Positions 1 through 8,816 are shown, counted from the stretch's first letter. The stretch is 64,000 nt of DNA from Vicinamibacterales bacterium (GCA_958296065.1 CATQHX010000008.1:62001-126000), one strand, 5' to 3'. The notes: generated by a model not told the origin, from the sequence alone. Made by a program: numbers and translations.

Positions 1-359
1 ACGGCTGCGAGTTGCCGGTGAATGGTCGCAAAAGCTGCTGCGGTCGAATCCTCGAGAGCCTCGACCCGGGCCCGCGCGTCGCGAATCTCCGCGCGCACGT
101 CGCGCATCTCCGCGCCGGTCTCCGCACGCAAACCACCAACTTGCGCGGCAACCTCCGTGCGCAGACCACCAACCTCCGCGCGGACGTCGCGAATCTCCGT
201 GTGCATGTCGCTGATCCGCGCGTTCGTGGAGCACGAACCGCCGACGACGGCAGCGACGATTGCGCCGACCCCGAGCAGGAACGTGAGGTTGTCGATGGAC
301 ACTTCGGTGCTGCGGCGCAGCGTCGCCGCCGGCTGCTCGACCGTCGATCGATCAGACAT
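1..359 (-). CDS. Membrane-anchored coiled-coil protein, C-terminus cut by window edge
   Basis: The reverse strand is open from an ATG at 359-357 to the window edge (119 codons, no stop). A strong ribosome site (AAGGGGG) lies just upstream. After a polar N-terminus of about 24 residues comes one hydrophobic segment (LTFLLGVGAIVAAVVGG, about residues 25-42). It is followed by a long alanine/arginine/glutamate-rich coiled coil built of near-repeats such as VRAEVGGLRTEV and MRDVRAEIRDAR. The topology suggests a short N-terminal tail, one transmembrane helix and a coiled coil on the other side. No enzyme motif is visible and the family is not recognised. It resembles the small membrane coiled-coil proteins at 8589 and 15053 in layout, not in sequence. 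Confidence 0.7.
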   Translation of the reverse strand, partial: MSDRSTVEQPAATLRRSTEVSIDNLTFLLGVGAIVAAVVGGSCSTNARISDMHTEIRDVRAEVGGLRTEVAAQVGGLRAETGAEMRDVRAEIRDARARVEALEDSTAAAFATIHRQLAA

Positions 360-379
360 GGATCCCCCTTGGAAATCCC

Positions 380-399
380 ATCCCGTTCCGGAACGGGAT
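380..399. promoter_or_regulatory. 20-bp perfect palindrome upstream of the coiled-coil gene
   Basis: ATCCCGTTCCGGAACGGGAT is a perfect inverted repeat without a spacer, 20 bp ahead of the reverse-strand start at 359. The position and symmetry fit a dimeric repressor site. No regulator for it is identified. The rest of the 360-510 gap shows nothing recognisable. Confidence 0.35.
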
Positions 400-518
400 C
401 CCGTGGTTGAAGGGGGCAACGGGAAGCATGACCCAAGAATATCACCCATTTATCCGGTATCCGGCCGCATCCCGGCACGGCTCAAGACCTGACGGAGGGT
501 GCGGCTGGACGGTCATTC

Positions 519-535
519 GCACCTATAATAGGTGC
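519..535 (+). promoter_or_regulatory. Promoter -10 box inside the toxin-antitoxin operator
   Basis: GCACCTAT-A-ATAGGTGC is a 17-bp palindrome. A consensus TATAAT (524-529) sits in its centre, 38 bp before the antitoxin start. Phd-family antitoxins repress their own operon through such sites, so bound antitoxin would directly hide the -10 box. No convincing -35 hexamer is seen at 17 bp. Confidence 0.6.
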
Positions 536-567
536 TGTAAAAAGACCTGTTCACGAGGGCTGAACAA

Positions 568-837
568 ATGACCGTCAAGTTCTCCGAAGACGTCGTGCCG
601 TTGACGGATCTGAAGACCAACCCCGGCCGTGTGGTCAAGCGGGTGGCCGATTCGCGCCGCCCGGTGCTCCTGACCAGCCGGGGGCGCGGCGTCGCGGTGG
701 TGCAGTCCGTCGCCGAGTTCGAGGCGGCCGAGGATGCACGGGCCTTCATGCGCGCGGTGGTCGAAGGGCTGTCCGACCTGGAGGAGGGGCGCGACTTCTC
801 CCTCCGCGAGGTCAGGGCGCGGCTCGGCCTCGGATAG
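568..837 (+). CDS. Phd/YefM-family antitoxin
   Basis: This 89-residue protein has the Phd/YefM pattern: an N-terminal DNA-binding fold (PLTDLKTNPGRVVKRV, then RRPVLLTSRGRGVAVV, residues about 11-46) and an acidic C-terminal tail (SLREVRARLGLG) that would wrap the toxin. It should neutralise the toxin encoded right after it and repress the operon through the palindrome at 519-535. The start is ATG 568; a clear Shine-Dalgarno is not obvious (the upstream AGGGCTG is partial). The stop codon directly abuts the toxin start, as is typical of translationally coupled pairs. Family assignment is firm by pattern; the exact subfamily is not. Confidence 0.85.
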   Translation: MTVKFSEDVVPLTDLKTNPGRVVKRVADSRRPVLLTSRGRGVAVVQSVAEFEAAEDARAFMRAVVEGLSDLEEGRDFSLREVRARLGLG

Positions 838-1176
838 ATGATGGCCGTCGCGATTCGCGTGGCCGCGTCGGCGCTCGCGGACCTGGAGGATATCCGGGCC
901 TGGTATGCCGAGCGGCGAGCGTCGGAGGTCGGAGACCGCGTCGTCGCCGGGATTGTCGAGCGCATCGAATCCCTCGCGGACCATCCCGGCCTGGGCCGCG
1001 TCGTGCCGGAGTTCGAGCAGTCCTTCCTCCGGGAGCTGATCCAGGCGCCCTTCCGGATCGTGTACCGCCGCGATCCGGATCTCGTGCGCGTCGTTCGGGT
1101 CTGGCGCGGCGAGCGGCGGATGAGCCTGCCCGCAATCTCGCCGGTGCGGACTGCTCCTCCCGGCGCCGCCGACTGA
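838..1176 (+). CDS. RelE/ParE-superfamily toxin
   Basis: This 112-residue protein has the ParE/RelE layout: N-terminal helices (ASALADLEDIRAWYAERR), a middle helix (VERIESLADHPGLGR), then the strand pair FRIVYRRDPDLVRVVRVWRG typical of the fold. ParE members poison DNA gyrase and RelE members cut mRNA on ribosomes; the sequence alone does not decide which. The helix-rich N-terminus and the 'HPGLGR..' turn favour ParE. The tail after about residue 95 (MSLPAISPVRTAPPGAAD) is longer than usual and proline-rich. ATG 838 follows the antitoxin stop without a gap; a second ATG follows at 841. Confidence 0.85.
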   Translation: MMAVAIRVAASALADLEDIRAWYAERRASEVGDRVVAGIVERIESLADHPGLGRVVPEFEQSFLRELIQAPFRIVYRRDPDLVRVVRVWRGERRMSLPAISPVRTAPPGAAD

Positions 1177-1240
1177 CCGTCGAGCCGGCGTCGTCGTCGA
1201 CTCATGCTTCGGCCTGTGCGGCTGCGCGCAAAGAAAACGA

Positions 1241-1269
1241 TTGCAACTGCCGCGCTCCTGCGCTAGGTT
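1241..1269 (+). promoter_or_regulatory. Putative promoter of first TonB-dependent receptor
   Basis: TTGCAA (1241-1246), a 17-bp spacer and TAGGTT (1264-1269) match in position and sequence the block before the second receptor (TTGCAT-N17-TACGGT at 4926). The spacers share CCGCGC and TCTGCGC-like bases. Conservation between paralogues whose leaders otherwise differ supports a real promoter, about 145 bp before the start codon. Confidence 0.5.
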
Positions 1270-1326
1270 GCCTTTCCGGGCCGTACATCATCAAGGAGGA
1301 GTTGGAGCCGGCAGGACACGCGCATA

Positions 1327-1350
1327 CGTCGTCGTCGTCGTCGTCGTCGT
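1327..1350 (+). repeat. (CGT)8 trinucleotide repeat in the 5' leader
   Basis: Eight perfect CGT units lie between the putative promoter and the ribosome site of the first receptor. The paralogous leader before 5099 lacks them. Such tracts change length by slippage; here it would change leader length or structure, not the reading frame. Confidence 0.9.
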
Positions 1351-1413
1351 CTGTATCGACCCCATACGCGATCGGGTGATCGCGCGTCCGGTTTTCGGAA
1401 GGAGGGTGGAACA

Positions 1414-4400
1414 GTGCGAAGGCTTGCGACGCTTCTCACCATCGTCACGCTCGTCGGCGTAGCTGCGACATCGGCCCTGGCCCAACAGGGCCGGACGGAG
1501 CTTCGCGGGAGTGTCACCGACGAAACCGGAGGCGCCCTCCCGGGCGTGACCATCTTCATCCAGAACGAGGCGGACGGCACCTTCCGCGAGGTGATCACCG
1601 GCGGTGACGGCAGCTACTTCGCGGCGCAGTTGCTGCCGGGGGTCTTCACGGTCACCGCGGCCCTGCCGGGCTTCGGCACGTTCCAGACGACGGGCTACGA
1701 GTTGCGGGTCGGACAGACGGTCCCGCTCGACATCATCCTCGGCGTGGGCGCCCTCGAGGAGACCGTGACCGTCTCCGGGCAGGCCCCGCTGGTCGACCTC
1801 ACCTCGGCCGAGGTGGGCGGCACCCTCGACGACTCGGAGCTGATAGAGATGCCGCTGCAGAACCGCAGCGCGTTCGCCGCGATCTCGCTGCTGCCGGGCA
1901 TCCAGTTCCTGCCGTCGTCCTCGCAGGGCGCCGACACGATCATCGCCAACGGCCAGACCGCCGCGTCCAGCTCGCTGAACTTCGACGGGGGCTCCAACAG
2001 CGGCTCCAGCAGCGGCGGCGCCCGCGGCAGCCAGGTCAGGATAGCGATCGAGTCGGTGCAGGAGTTCCAGGTCATCAGCGGCCAGTTCGACGCCGAGTTC
2101 GGCCGCTCCAGCGGCGCCGTCATCAACGCGGTGACCAAGCGGGGCACGAACCAGTGGTCCGGGGCCGGCTTCAGCTACAGCACCAGCACCAACATGACGG
2201 CCAGGAACTTCTTCAACGCCCAGCAGTTCGCCGAGGACCCGAGCGTCGAGAAGCCGTCGAACAACAAGTACGAGTTCGGCGGCGTGTTCGGCGGGCCGAT
2301 CGTGCAGGACACGGCGCACTTCTTCGTGAGCCTGGAGGGGCGGGTCGCCAACCCGGCCCGGGCGCAGACCTTCAGCACCCGTCCCGAGCTGAGCTGGTCC
2401 GCAGCCGAGGAGTGGCGGGCGTTGAACACCATGTACCGGGTGGATCACCAGATCAACGGCAACAACTCCTGGGCCCTGCGCTACGTGGACGAATCGAAGC
2501 CCGAGCGCAACCAGATCGGCAACCGCACCGAGCTCTCGCCGCTCAACAGAGAGGAAGACGACTACATCTGGGTCGGGAGCTACACCAGCGTCATCGGGAA
2601 CAACGTCGTCAATACGGCGCGGTTCACTCGCGTCTTCGAGGCCCGCGGCGGCGGCCCTCCCTCCTGGTTCGACCTGGGCGGGGGCGACAGCCGCGACGGC
2701 CAGATGCGGAACCTGCCGCCCACCTACGTCTACGACAGCTTCCAGGACGGCGTGCCGTGGGCGTGGAATCGCGACGACTCGCAGTGGCAGTACAACAACA
2801 CCACGTCGTGGTTCGTCCCCGACATGATGGGCGATCACGACTTCAAGTTCGGCGGCACCTACCACCACTCGGCCATCGACGACTTCGCCGAGCACTGGTT
2901 GGGCGGCGAGTTCCATTTCGCGACCGACCGGCCGTTCGACCGCGACGACCTTTCGACCTATCCCGAGCGGCTCCGGGTTCGCGTCGGCGACCCGGCCGGC
3001 CAGACGTTCGCCTACCCCATCGACACGTTCGAGGTGTTCTTCCAGGACAAGTGGACGCTGAACGAACGCTGGACGCTCGGGCTCGGCGTCCGCTGGGACG
3101 CGGAACTGCTGAGCGCGAGGCGGTCCGACAATCCGCTGATGGTCCCGGGGACCGACCCGCGCGACTGGAACAACATCTCGCCGCGGTTGTCGCTCGCCTA
3201 CGACGTGACGGGCGACGGCCGGTCCGTCATCCGGGCGGGCTTCGGGCACTTCTACGACCGGACGCTCTTCAGCGGACTCGACAACGTCCTGCAGGATCCG
3301 GTCATCACCGACTCGTTCGTGGCCTCTTTCCCCCGCGGCGGGGGAGACCAGGGCGGGCAGGAAGATCCCGGGCCGCGCAACGGCATGCCGATCCAGGACC
3401 CCGAGCTGGCGGGAGCCATCCGCATCGGCTCGGCGGCGAATGGGGAGTGCGGGCCGGGGACCACACGCGACGGCGTGCCGGACTGCTTGCTGCTGAATCG
3501 CGACTTCATAGAGTCGATCTACCCCAGCGGCTCGTCGAGCCGCTTCAACGAGGCCAACGCCTTCATCGACAACTACCGCCGGCGGCAGCCGTTGTTCGCC
3601 CAGTACACGCTGGGGTTCGAGCGCGAGCTGGCGCCGACGCTGTCCATCGGGGTCGACTACGTCAGCATCCGGGGCAGCGGACTGCTCAACCGCATCAACT
3701 ACGTGGCGCCGTACCGCGACGGAATCAGCAGTTCCGACGAGCTCACGTACTACGACGTGTTTCCGGACCGGGACGGCGGGGTCTACAACCGGCAGGACAC
3801 GGTGTTCTACCCGAGTTGTCCGCAGGCGGTGACCGACGCCGCTCTCTACAGCAGCAATCCTGCCGTGCTGCAACGCGAATGTGCGAAGGCGGATCCGCTG
3901 ACCGGCATCGATCCGCGGACCGGCCTGCTGATCGGCGTTTGGGCGCAGGGCCGGCTGCTGTCCATCGAGAGCACCGGGTTGTCGTCCTACGACGGCCTGA
4001 ACTTCTCGATGGAGAAGCGGTACTCGAACCGCTGGGGCGCCCGGCTGTCGTACGCGCTCGGCTACTCGCGCGGCGACACCTTCGAGCAGTACGGCACCAA
4101 CGGCATCAGCGTCAACGGCGTCCAGACCCAGGTCCTCGGTGACCTGAACATGGAAGAGAACTGGCAGCCGGCGGAGCACGACCGCAAGCACGTTCTGACG
4201 CTGAGCGGGCGCACCGAGCTGCCGGGCGGGATGACCCTGAGCCCCATCTTCCGCTACATGAGCGCGAACCCGTTCACGATGTACAACAGCCTGTGGGACC
4301 TCGACCGGAACGGCACCAATTGGGACCCGATTGCCGCGGGGACCTACACGGGCGAGGGCCCCAACGCGTTCACGGTGGAGCACAACGGCCGGCAGGGCGG

Positions 4401-4638
4401 CGCCCGCGCGGGCAACTACCTGAACCTGGACGTGCGGTTCGGATGGCGGGCCCGGCCCGCGGAGGGGGACACGCTCGACATCTACTTCGACATCATCAAC
4501 GTGCTCAACCGCCCGAACTTCTTCGTCGCGTCGACGGCGAACGGGAACCAGAACAGCGGCAACTTCGCCCGCTACACGCTGCTGCGCTCCAACGGGATCC
4601 CGCGGCAGGCGAACTTCGGCGTGCGGTACGGCTTCTAG
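1414..4638 (+). CDS. TonB-dependent receptor, Oar-like, with carboxypeptidase-regulatory domain
   Basis: This 1074-residue outer-membrane protein has a signal peptide (1-24, ending SALAQ), a carboxypeptidase-regulatory-like Ig domain (about 27-115, starting GRTELRGSVTDETGGALPG), a plug domain opening with EETVTVSGQ, and a long beta-barrel ending NFGVRYGF with the terminal aromatic residue of outer-membrane barrels. Such Oar-like receptors are numerous in Acidobacteria; their ligands are mostly unknown and a TonB-ExbBD complex would power them. The start is GTG 1414 with a strong GGAAGGAGG site. It is followed by a hairpin at 4675 and by a close paralogue at 5099 with long identical blocks (for example NKYEFGGVFGGPIVQD). 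No transport substrate can be read from the neighbours. Confidence 0.95.
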   Translation: MRRLATLLTIVTLVGVAATSALAQQGRTELRGSVTDETGGALPGVTIFIQNEADGTFREVITGGDGSYFAAQLLPGVFTVTAALPGFGTFQTTGYELRVGQTVPLDIILGVGALEETVTVSGQAPLVDLTSAEVGGTLDDSELIEMPLQNRSAFAAISLLPGIQFLPSSSQGADTIIANGQTAASSSLNFDGGSNSGSSSGGARGSQVRIAIESVQEFQVISGQFDAEFGRSSGAVINAVTKRGTNQWSGAGFSYSTSTNMTARNFFNAQQFAEDPSVEKPSNNKYEFGGVFGGPIVQDTAHFFVSLEGRVANPARAQTFSTRPELSWSAAEEWRALNTMYRVDHQINGNNSWALRYVDESKPERNQIGNRTELSPLNREEDDYIWVGSYTSVIGNNVVNTARFTRVFEARGGGPPSWFDLGGGDSRDGQMRNLPPTYVYDSFQDGVPWAWNRDDSQWQYNNTTSWFVPDMMGDHDFKFGGTYHHSAIDDFAEHWLGGEFHFATDRPFDRDDLSTYPERLRVRVGDPAGQTFAYPIDTFEVFFQDKWTLNERWTLGLGVRWDAELLSARRSDNPLMVPGTDPRDWNNISPRLSLAYDVTGDGRSVIRAGFGHFYDRTLFSGLDNVLQDPVITDSFVASFPRGGGDQGGQEDPGPRNGMPIQDPELAGAIRIGSAANGECGPGTTRDGVPDCLLLNRDFIESIYPSGSSSRFNEANAFIDNYRRRQPLFAQYTLGFERELAPTLSIGVDYVSIRGSGLLNRINYVAPYRDGISSSDELTYYDVFPDRDGGVYNRQDTVFYPSCPQAVTDAALYSSNPAVLQRECAKADPLTGIDPRTGLLIGVWAQGRLLSIESTGLSSYDGLNFSMEKRYSNRWGARLSYALGYSRGDTFEQYGTNGISVNGVQTQVLGDLNMEENWQPAEHDRKHVLTLSGRTELPGGMTLSPIFRYMSANPFTMYNSLWDLDRNGTNWDPIAAGTYTGEGPNAFTVEHNGRQGGARAGNYLNLDVRFGWRARPAEGDTLDIYFDIINVLNRPNFFVASTANGNQNSGNFARYTLLRSNGIPRQANFGVRYGF

Positions 4639-4674
4639 CCGGGCGGCGCGTTTCGGAGGCACAGCCAGTCCTTG

Positions 4675-4709
4675 GAGCCGGGCGCCCCATCCCGCGGGGT
4701 GCCCGGCTC
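4675..4709 (+). terminator. Hairpin after first receptor
   Basis: GAGCCGGGCGCCCC pairs with GGGGTGCCCGGCTC (14 bp, one G-T pair) around a 7-base loop, 36 bp after the stop codon. Only a short T run follows, so termination may be incomplete. The rest of the 4710-4925 gap shows no gene. Confidence 0.6.
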
Positions 4710-4925
4710 TTGGCTGTACGGTGCTCTCCGCGAGCCGGCCTGTCGGGCCGCGATGATCCGGGATCCCGGATCCAGGAATCGGGATCCCACCGCGTCGAGC
4801 GCGTGCCGATCCGTCCTGCGAAGCCAATGTTGACCGGCATGCCCGGGTTCCATGACGTTGCCGATGCGATGGCCCGAAGTATGCATTCGAGGGGCTGGCA
4901 GCGGGTGCGCGGTGCGAGTACGGAC

Positions 4926-4954
4926 TTGCATCCGCCGCGCGTCTGCGCTACGGT
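4926..4954 (+). promoter_or_regulatory. Putative promoter of second TonB-dependent receptor
   Basis: TTGCAT (4926-4931), 17 bp, TACGGT (4949-4954). It aligns with the block at 1241-1269 before the paralogue. In both, a further CAAGGAGGA box lies 30-50 bp downstream, far from the start codon and of unknown role, and a second, start-proximal GAAGGAGG site sets translation. Confidence 0.5.
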
Positions 4955-5098
4955 GCGGTTTCGCCGTTTGCGGATCAGCAAGGAGGAGCGGGAGGTCGGA
5001 GTACAGCCAGGAAGCACGGGCAGTCGGCATCGTGGCCGCCTGCTGCAATCCAACAGAACCGCTGATCGTTCGTTTCGGTTTACGAAGGAGGTGGAATA

Positions 5099-8000
5099 GT
5101 GCGAAGGCTTACGACATTCTTGCTCGTCGGCGCGCTCGTGGGCGCGACGGCGGCGCCGGCCCTGGCACAGGTGGGCCGGACGGAGCTTCAGGGAACGATC
5201 ACCGACGAGACGGGAGGCGCCCTTCCCGGGGTGACCGTCTTCATCCAGAACGAGGCGGACGGGACCTTCCGCGAGGTGATCACCGGCGGTGACGGCAGTT
5301 ACTTCGCGGCGCAGTTGCTGCCGGGGACCTTTTCGGTCACGGTGGCCCTGCCGGGCTTCACCACGTTCCAGATCACCGGCTACGAGCTGCGCGTCGGTGC
5401 GACGACTCCTCTCGACGTCGTCCTCGGCGTGGGCGCCCTCGAGGAGACGGTGACGGTCTCCGGGCAGGCCCCGCTGGTCGACCTGACCTCGGCGGAGGTG
5501 GGCGGCACGCTCGACAGCGCCGAGCTGGTGGAGATGCCGCTGGTCAACCGCAGCGCGTTCGCCGCCATCTCGCTGCTGCCGGGCATCCAGTTCCTGCCGT
5601 CGAGCTCTCAGGGCAACGACGGGATCATCGCCAACGGGCAGACGGCCGCGGCGAGCTCGCTGAACGTCGACGGGGGGTACAACAACGACTCCACCGGTGG
5701 CGGCGCGGGCGGCAGCCAGGTCAAGGTGGCGATTGAGTCGGTGCAGGAGTTCCAGGTGGTCAGCGGGCAGTTCGATGCCGAGTTCGGCCGTTCGTCCGGC
5801 GCGGTCATCAACGCGGTGACCAAGCGGGGGACGAACCAGTGGTCGGGGGCCGGCTTCAGCTACAGCACCAGCACCGGAATGACGGCTCGCGACTTCTTCA
5901 ACAACCAGTTGTTCCAGGAGGACTCGAGCACGGACAAGCCGACGAACAACAAGTACGAGTTCGGCGGCGTGTTCGGCGGGCCGATCGTGCAGGACAAGGC
6001 GCACTTCTTCGTGAGCCTCGAGCGGCGGCTCACCAACCCGGCCCGGACGCGGAGGTTCAACAGCCGTCCGGACCTGGACTGGTCCGTACCGGAGAAATGG
6101 CGTGCGTGGAACACCATGTACCGGGTGGACCACCAGATCAACGGGAGCAACTCCTGGGCGCTGCGGTTCATGCGCGAGCTCAGCCCGGAGACCGACCGGT
6201 TCGGCAACCGGACGCTGACCTCGGGTCACAACCAGGAGGACGACGAGATGATCTGGGTCGGGAGCTACACCAGCGTCATCGGGAACAACGTCGTCAACAC
6301 GGTGCGTCTCACCCACAGCTACGAGAATGCCGCCGGGGCCTCTCCCGCGTGGTACGCGCTGAACGGGCACGTGAGCCGCGACGGGCAGATGCGGAACCTG
6401 GCTCCCGGCTACAACATGGCCAGCTTCTGGGACAACATCGCCCCGTGGGCCGGCGGCCGCATCGACTCGCAGTGGCAGTACAACAACACCACGTCGTGGT
6501 TCGTTCCCGACATGATGGGCGATCACGACTTCAAGTTCGGGGGCACGTTCCACCGGTCGTTCATCGACGACTTCCGGGAGAACTTCCTGGGCGGCGCGTT
6601 CCACTTCAATACGGACATGCCGTTCGACGTCAACGACTACTCGACGTACCCCGAGCGGCTCCAGATTCGCGTCGGCGCGCCCACCGGCAACCAGTTCGCC
6701 TATCCCATCAACACGTTCGAGACGTTCTTCCAGGACAAGTGGACGCTGAACGAGCGCTGGACCCTCGGGCTCGGCGTGCGGTGGGACGCCGAGTTGCTGA
6801 ACGCGAAGCGGGTCGACAATCCGCTGATGGTGCCGCAGACCGATCCGCGGGACTGGAACAACATCTCGCCGCGGCTCTCGGTGGCCTACGACGTGACGGG
6901 CGACGGCCGTTCCGTGTTGCGGGCGGGCTACGGGTATTTCTATGACCGGACGCTCTTCAGCGGGCTCGACAACGTCCTGCAGGACCCGGTCATCAACAGC
7001 TCGTTCGTCGCCTCCTTCCCCCGCGGCGGGGGCGAGCAGGGCGGACAGGAGGATCCCGGGCCGCGCAACGGCATGCCGATCCAGGATCCCGAGCTGCAGC
7101 AGGCCCTGCGCATCGGCTCGGCGGCGGCCGGCGAGTGCGGGCCGGCGACCATCCGCGACGGTGCGACGCACTGCCCGCTGGTCAATCACGCCTTCGTGGA
7201 TTCGGTCTATCCCGTCGGCACCACGGACCGCTTCAACGAGTCGAACGTCTACGTCGACAACTACCGCCGGCAGCAGCCGTTGTTCAAGCAGTTCACGCTG
7301 GGGTTCGAGCGCGAGCTGATGCCGACGCTGTCGATCGGGGTCGACTACGTCAACATCCGGGGCAGCGGGCTTCTCAACCGCATCAACTACGTGGCGCCGC
7401 TGCGCTCGGGAATCGACAGCAGCGACCCGCTCACGTGGTATGACGCGTGGCACGGAACGGACCGGATCGGGGTCTACGACCGGACCGACACCGTGTTCTA
7501 CCCGAGCTGTCCTGCCGCGGCGACGGCCGGCATCTACAGCAATCCCTCCGTGATGGCCGCGGAGTGCGCGAAGGTGGGTCCGAACGGCCTCGGACCGGCC
7601 GGCCTGCCGATCGGCGTCTGGCAGGGGCGGCTGCTGTCGATCGAGAGTGTCGGGGAGTCGGCTTACGACGGCCTGAACGTCTCGGTGGAGAAGCGCTACT
7701 CGGACCGCTGGGGCATGCGGTTGTCGTACGCGATGGGCTACTCGCGCGGCGATACCTTCGAGCAGTACGGCACCAACGGCGTCAGCCTCAACGGCGTCCA
7801 GACCCAGGTCCTCGGCAACCTGCACATGGACCGGAACTGGCAGCCGGCCGAGCAGGACCGCCTGCACATCCTGACGCTGAGCGGGCGCACGGAGCTGCCG
7901 GGCGGGATCACCCTGAGCCCCATCTTCCGCTACATGAGCCAGAACCCGTTCACCATCTACCACAGCCAGGTCGACCTGGACATGAACGGCACCAACTGGG

Positions 8001-8305
8001 ACCCGCTTCCCGCGGGCTCCTACAGCGGCGTGGGCAACAACCCGGTCACGGCGGAGCACGACGGCCGCCAGGGCGGAGCGCGCGCGGCCGACTTCATCAA
8101 CATGGACCTGCGGTTCGGGTGGCGGGCCCGCCCGGCGGAGGGGGACACGCTCGACATCTACTTCGACATCATCAACCTCTTCAACCGCCCGAACTTCAAC
8201 AACCCGGTCGGGAACCAGAACAGCAGCAACTTCATGAACTACACGTCGCTGCGTTCGGGAGGCATCCCGCGCCAGGCGAACTTCGGGATTCGGTACGGAT
8301 TCTAG
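5099..8305 (+). CDS. TonB-dependent receptor, Oar-like (tandem paralogue)
   Basis: This 1068-residue protein has the same build as the receptor at 1414: signal peptide (1-24, ending PALAQ), carboxypeptidase-regulatory-like domain (about 25-113), plug beginning EETVTVSGQ, and an outer-membrane barrel ending NFGIRYGF. The two align over their whole length with long identical stretches in the regulatory, plug and early barrel parts. They differ most in segments expected to be surface loops (for example around residues 320-350 and 680-830). This suggests duplication followed by ligand-related divergence (inference). The start is GTG 5099 with AAGGAGGTGG just upstream. A strong terminator follows at 8339, so each copy appears to be its own transcription unit. 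Confidence 0.95.
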   Translation: MRRLTTFLLVGALVGATAAPALAQVGRTELQGTITDETGGALPGVTVFIQNEADGTFREVITGGDGSYFAAQLLPGTFSVTVALPGFTTFQITGYELRVGATTPLDVVLGVGALEETVTVSGQAPLVDLTSAEVGGTLDSAELVEMPLVNRSAFAAISLLPGIQFLPSSSQGNDGIIANGQTAAASSLNVDGGYNNDSTGGGAGGSQVKVAIESVQEFQVVSGQFDAEFGRSSGAVINAVTKRGTNQWSGAGFSYSTSTGMTARDFFNNQLFQEDSSTDKPTNNKYEFGGVFGGPIVQDKAHFFVSLERRLTNPARTRRFNSRPDLDWSVPEKWRAWNTMYRVDHQINGSNSWALRFMRELSPETDRFGNRTLTSGHNQEDDEMIWVGSYTSVIGNNVVNTVRLTHSYENAAGASPAWYALNGHVSRDGQMRNLAPGYNMASFWDNIAPWAGGRIDSQWQYNNTTSWFVPDMMGDHDFKFGGTFHRSFIDDFRENFLGGAFHFNTDMPFDVNDYSTYPERLQIRVGAPTGNQFAYPINTFETFFQDKWTLNERWTLGLGVRWDAELLNAKRVDNPLMVPQTDPRDWNNISPRLSVAYDVTGDGRSVLRAGYGYFYDRTLFSGLDNVLQDPVINSSFVASFPRGGGEQGGQEDPGPRNGMPIQDPELQQALRIGSAAAGECGPATIRDGATHCPLVNHAFVDSVYPVGTTDRFNESNVYVDNYRRQQPLFKQFTLGFERELMPTLSIGVDYVNIRGSGLLNRINYVAPLRSGIDSSDPLTWYDAWHGTDRIGVYDRTDTVFYPSCPAAATAGIYSNPSVMAAECAKVGPNGLGPAGLPIGVWQGRLLSIESVGESAYDGLNVSVEKRYSDRWGMRLSYAMGYSRGDTFEQYGTNGVSLNGVQTQVLGNLHMDRNWQPAEQDRLHILTLSGRTELPGGITLSPIFRYMSQNPFTIYHSQVDLDMNGTNWDPLPAGSYSGVGNNPVTAEHDGRQGGARAADFINMDLRFGWRARPAEGDTLDIYFDIINLFNRPNFNNPVGNQNSSNFMNYTSLRSGGIPRQANFGIRYGF

Positions 8306-8338
8306 ACAGCACGTCTAGACACTGACCGGAGACCATTT

Positions 8339-8375
8339 GGAGCCGGACGCCCGCGAGGGGCGTCCGGCTCCTTTT
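8339..8375 (+). terminator. Rho-independent terminator after second receptor
   Basis: GGAGCCGGACGCCC pairs perfectly (14 bp) with GGGCGTCCGGCTCC around GCGAG and is followed by TTTT. A separate 7-bp inverted repeat TCTAGAC/GTCTAGA (8301-8319) overlaps the stop codon. Confidence 0.85.
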
Positions 8376-8588
8376 CTGTACGGTGCGTTCCGCGTGCCGC
8401 CAGCCAGTCGCGACGTCTCGACGCGCTGGGGTTCGGGCGGGTGTTCGTATAGTGTAAAACTGTGATAGATTGATCGGCATGACCGTCGCGGACGTGACCC
8501 ACAATCGAAAACGCCACGGCCGCGCCGGTCGCCATGACGGCGGGCCGTGTTCCACGCACGCTCGCATCGCCGCAGCGTGGAGTGCACG

Positions 8589-8816
8589 ATGACACCAGAG
8601 ATCGTGTCGGTCGTCTTGACCGGTGCGGGAGTGCTGGTCGGGGTCCTGTTCGGTGTGTGGCGGATGCTCGCGCACTACGAGTCACGAAACGATGCAGCTC
8701 ACGCGGAATTGGGCCTGCGGATCGACGTCATGAACACGCGCATCAGCAAGCTCACGGAAGGACTGTCCGCACGAATCGACGGGCTGTACGAGCTTCTCTC
8801 CTTGCAGCGCGGTTGA
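8589..8816 (+). CDS. Small single-span membrane protein with coiled-coil tail
   Basis: This 75-residue protein has a hydrophobic helix (IVSVVLTGAGVLVGVLFGV, about residues 4-24), then WRMLAHYESRNDAAHAELGLRID and an amphipathic coiled coil to the end. The segment VWRM...YE.RN..AHAELG.RID is shared with the 73-residue protein at 15053, so the two are paralogues. ATG 8589 was chosen because it starts directly before the membrane helix and matches the paralogue's start; an in-frame ATG at 8547 is also possible. The function is unknown and no partner gene is adjacent. The only promoter hint upstream is an AT-rich stretch with TATAGT at 8448. Confidence 0.65.
   Translation: MTPEIVSVVLTGAGVLVGVLFGVWRMLAHYESRNDAAHAELGLRIDVMNTRISKLTEGLSARIDGLYELLSLQRG

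Noticed and set aside
1321-1355. CGT tract as a CRISPR-like or satellite array
   Set aside because: It is a simple trinucleotide run of 24 bp without spacers.
1291-4827. A 1178-codon open frame on the reverse strand opposite the first TonB-dependent receptor
   Set aside because: It mirrors the G/C-rich codon positions of the receptor gene. The protein is arginine/valine/alanine-biased with no domain, signal or ribosome site. The same happens at 4505-8059 opposite the second receptor.
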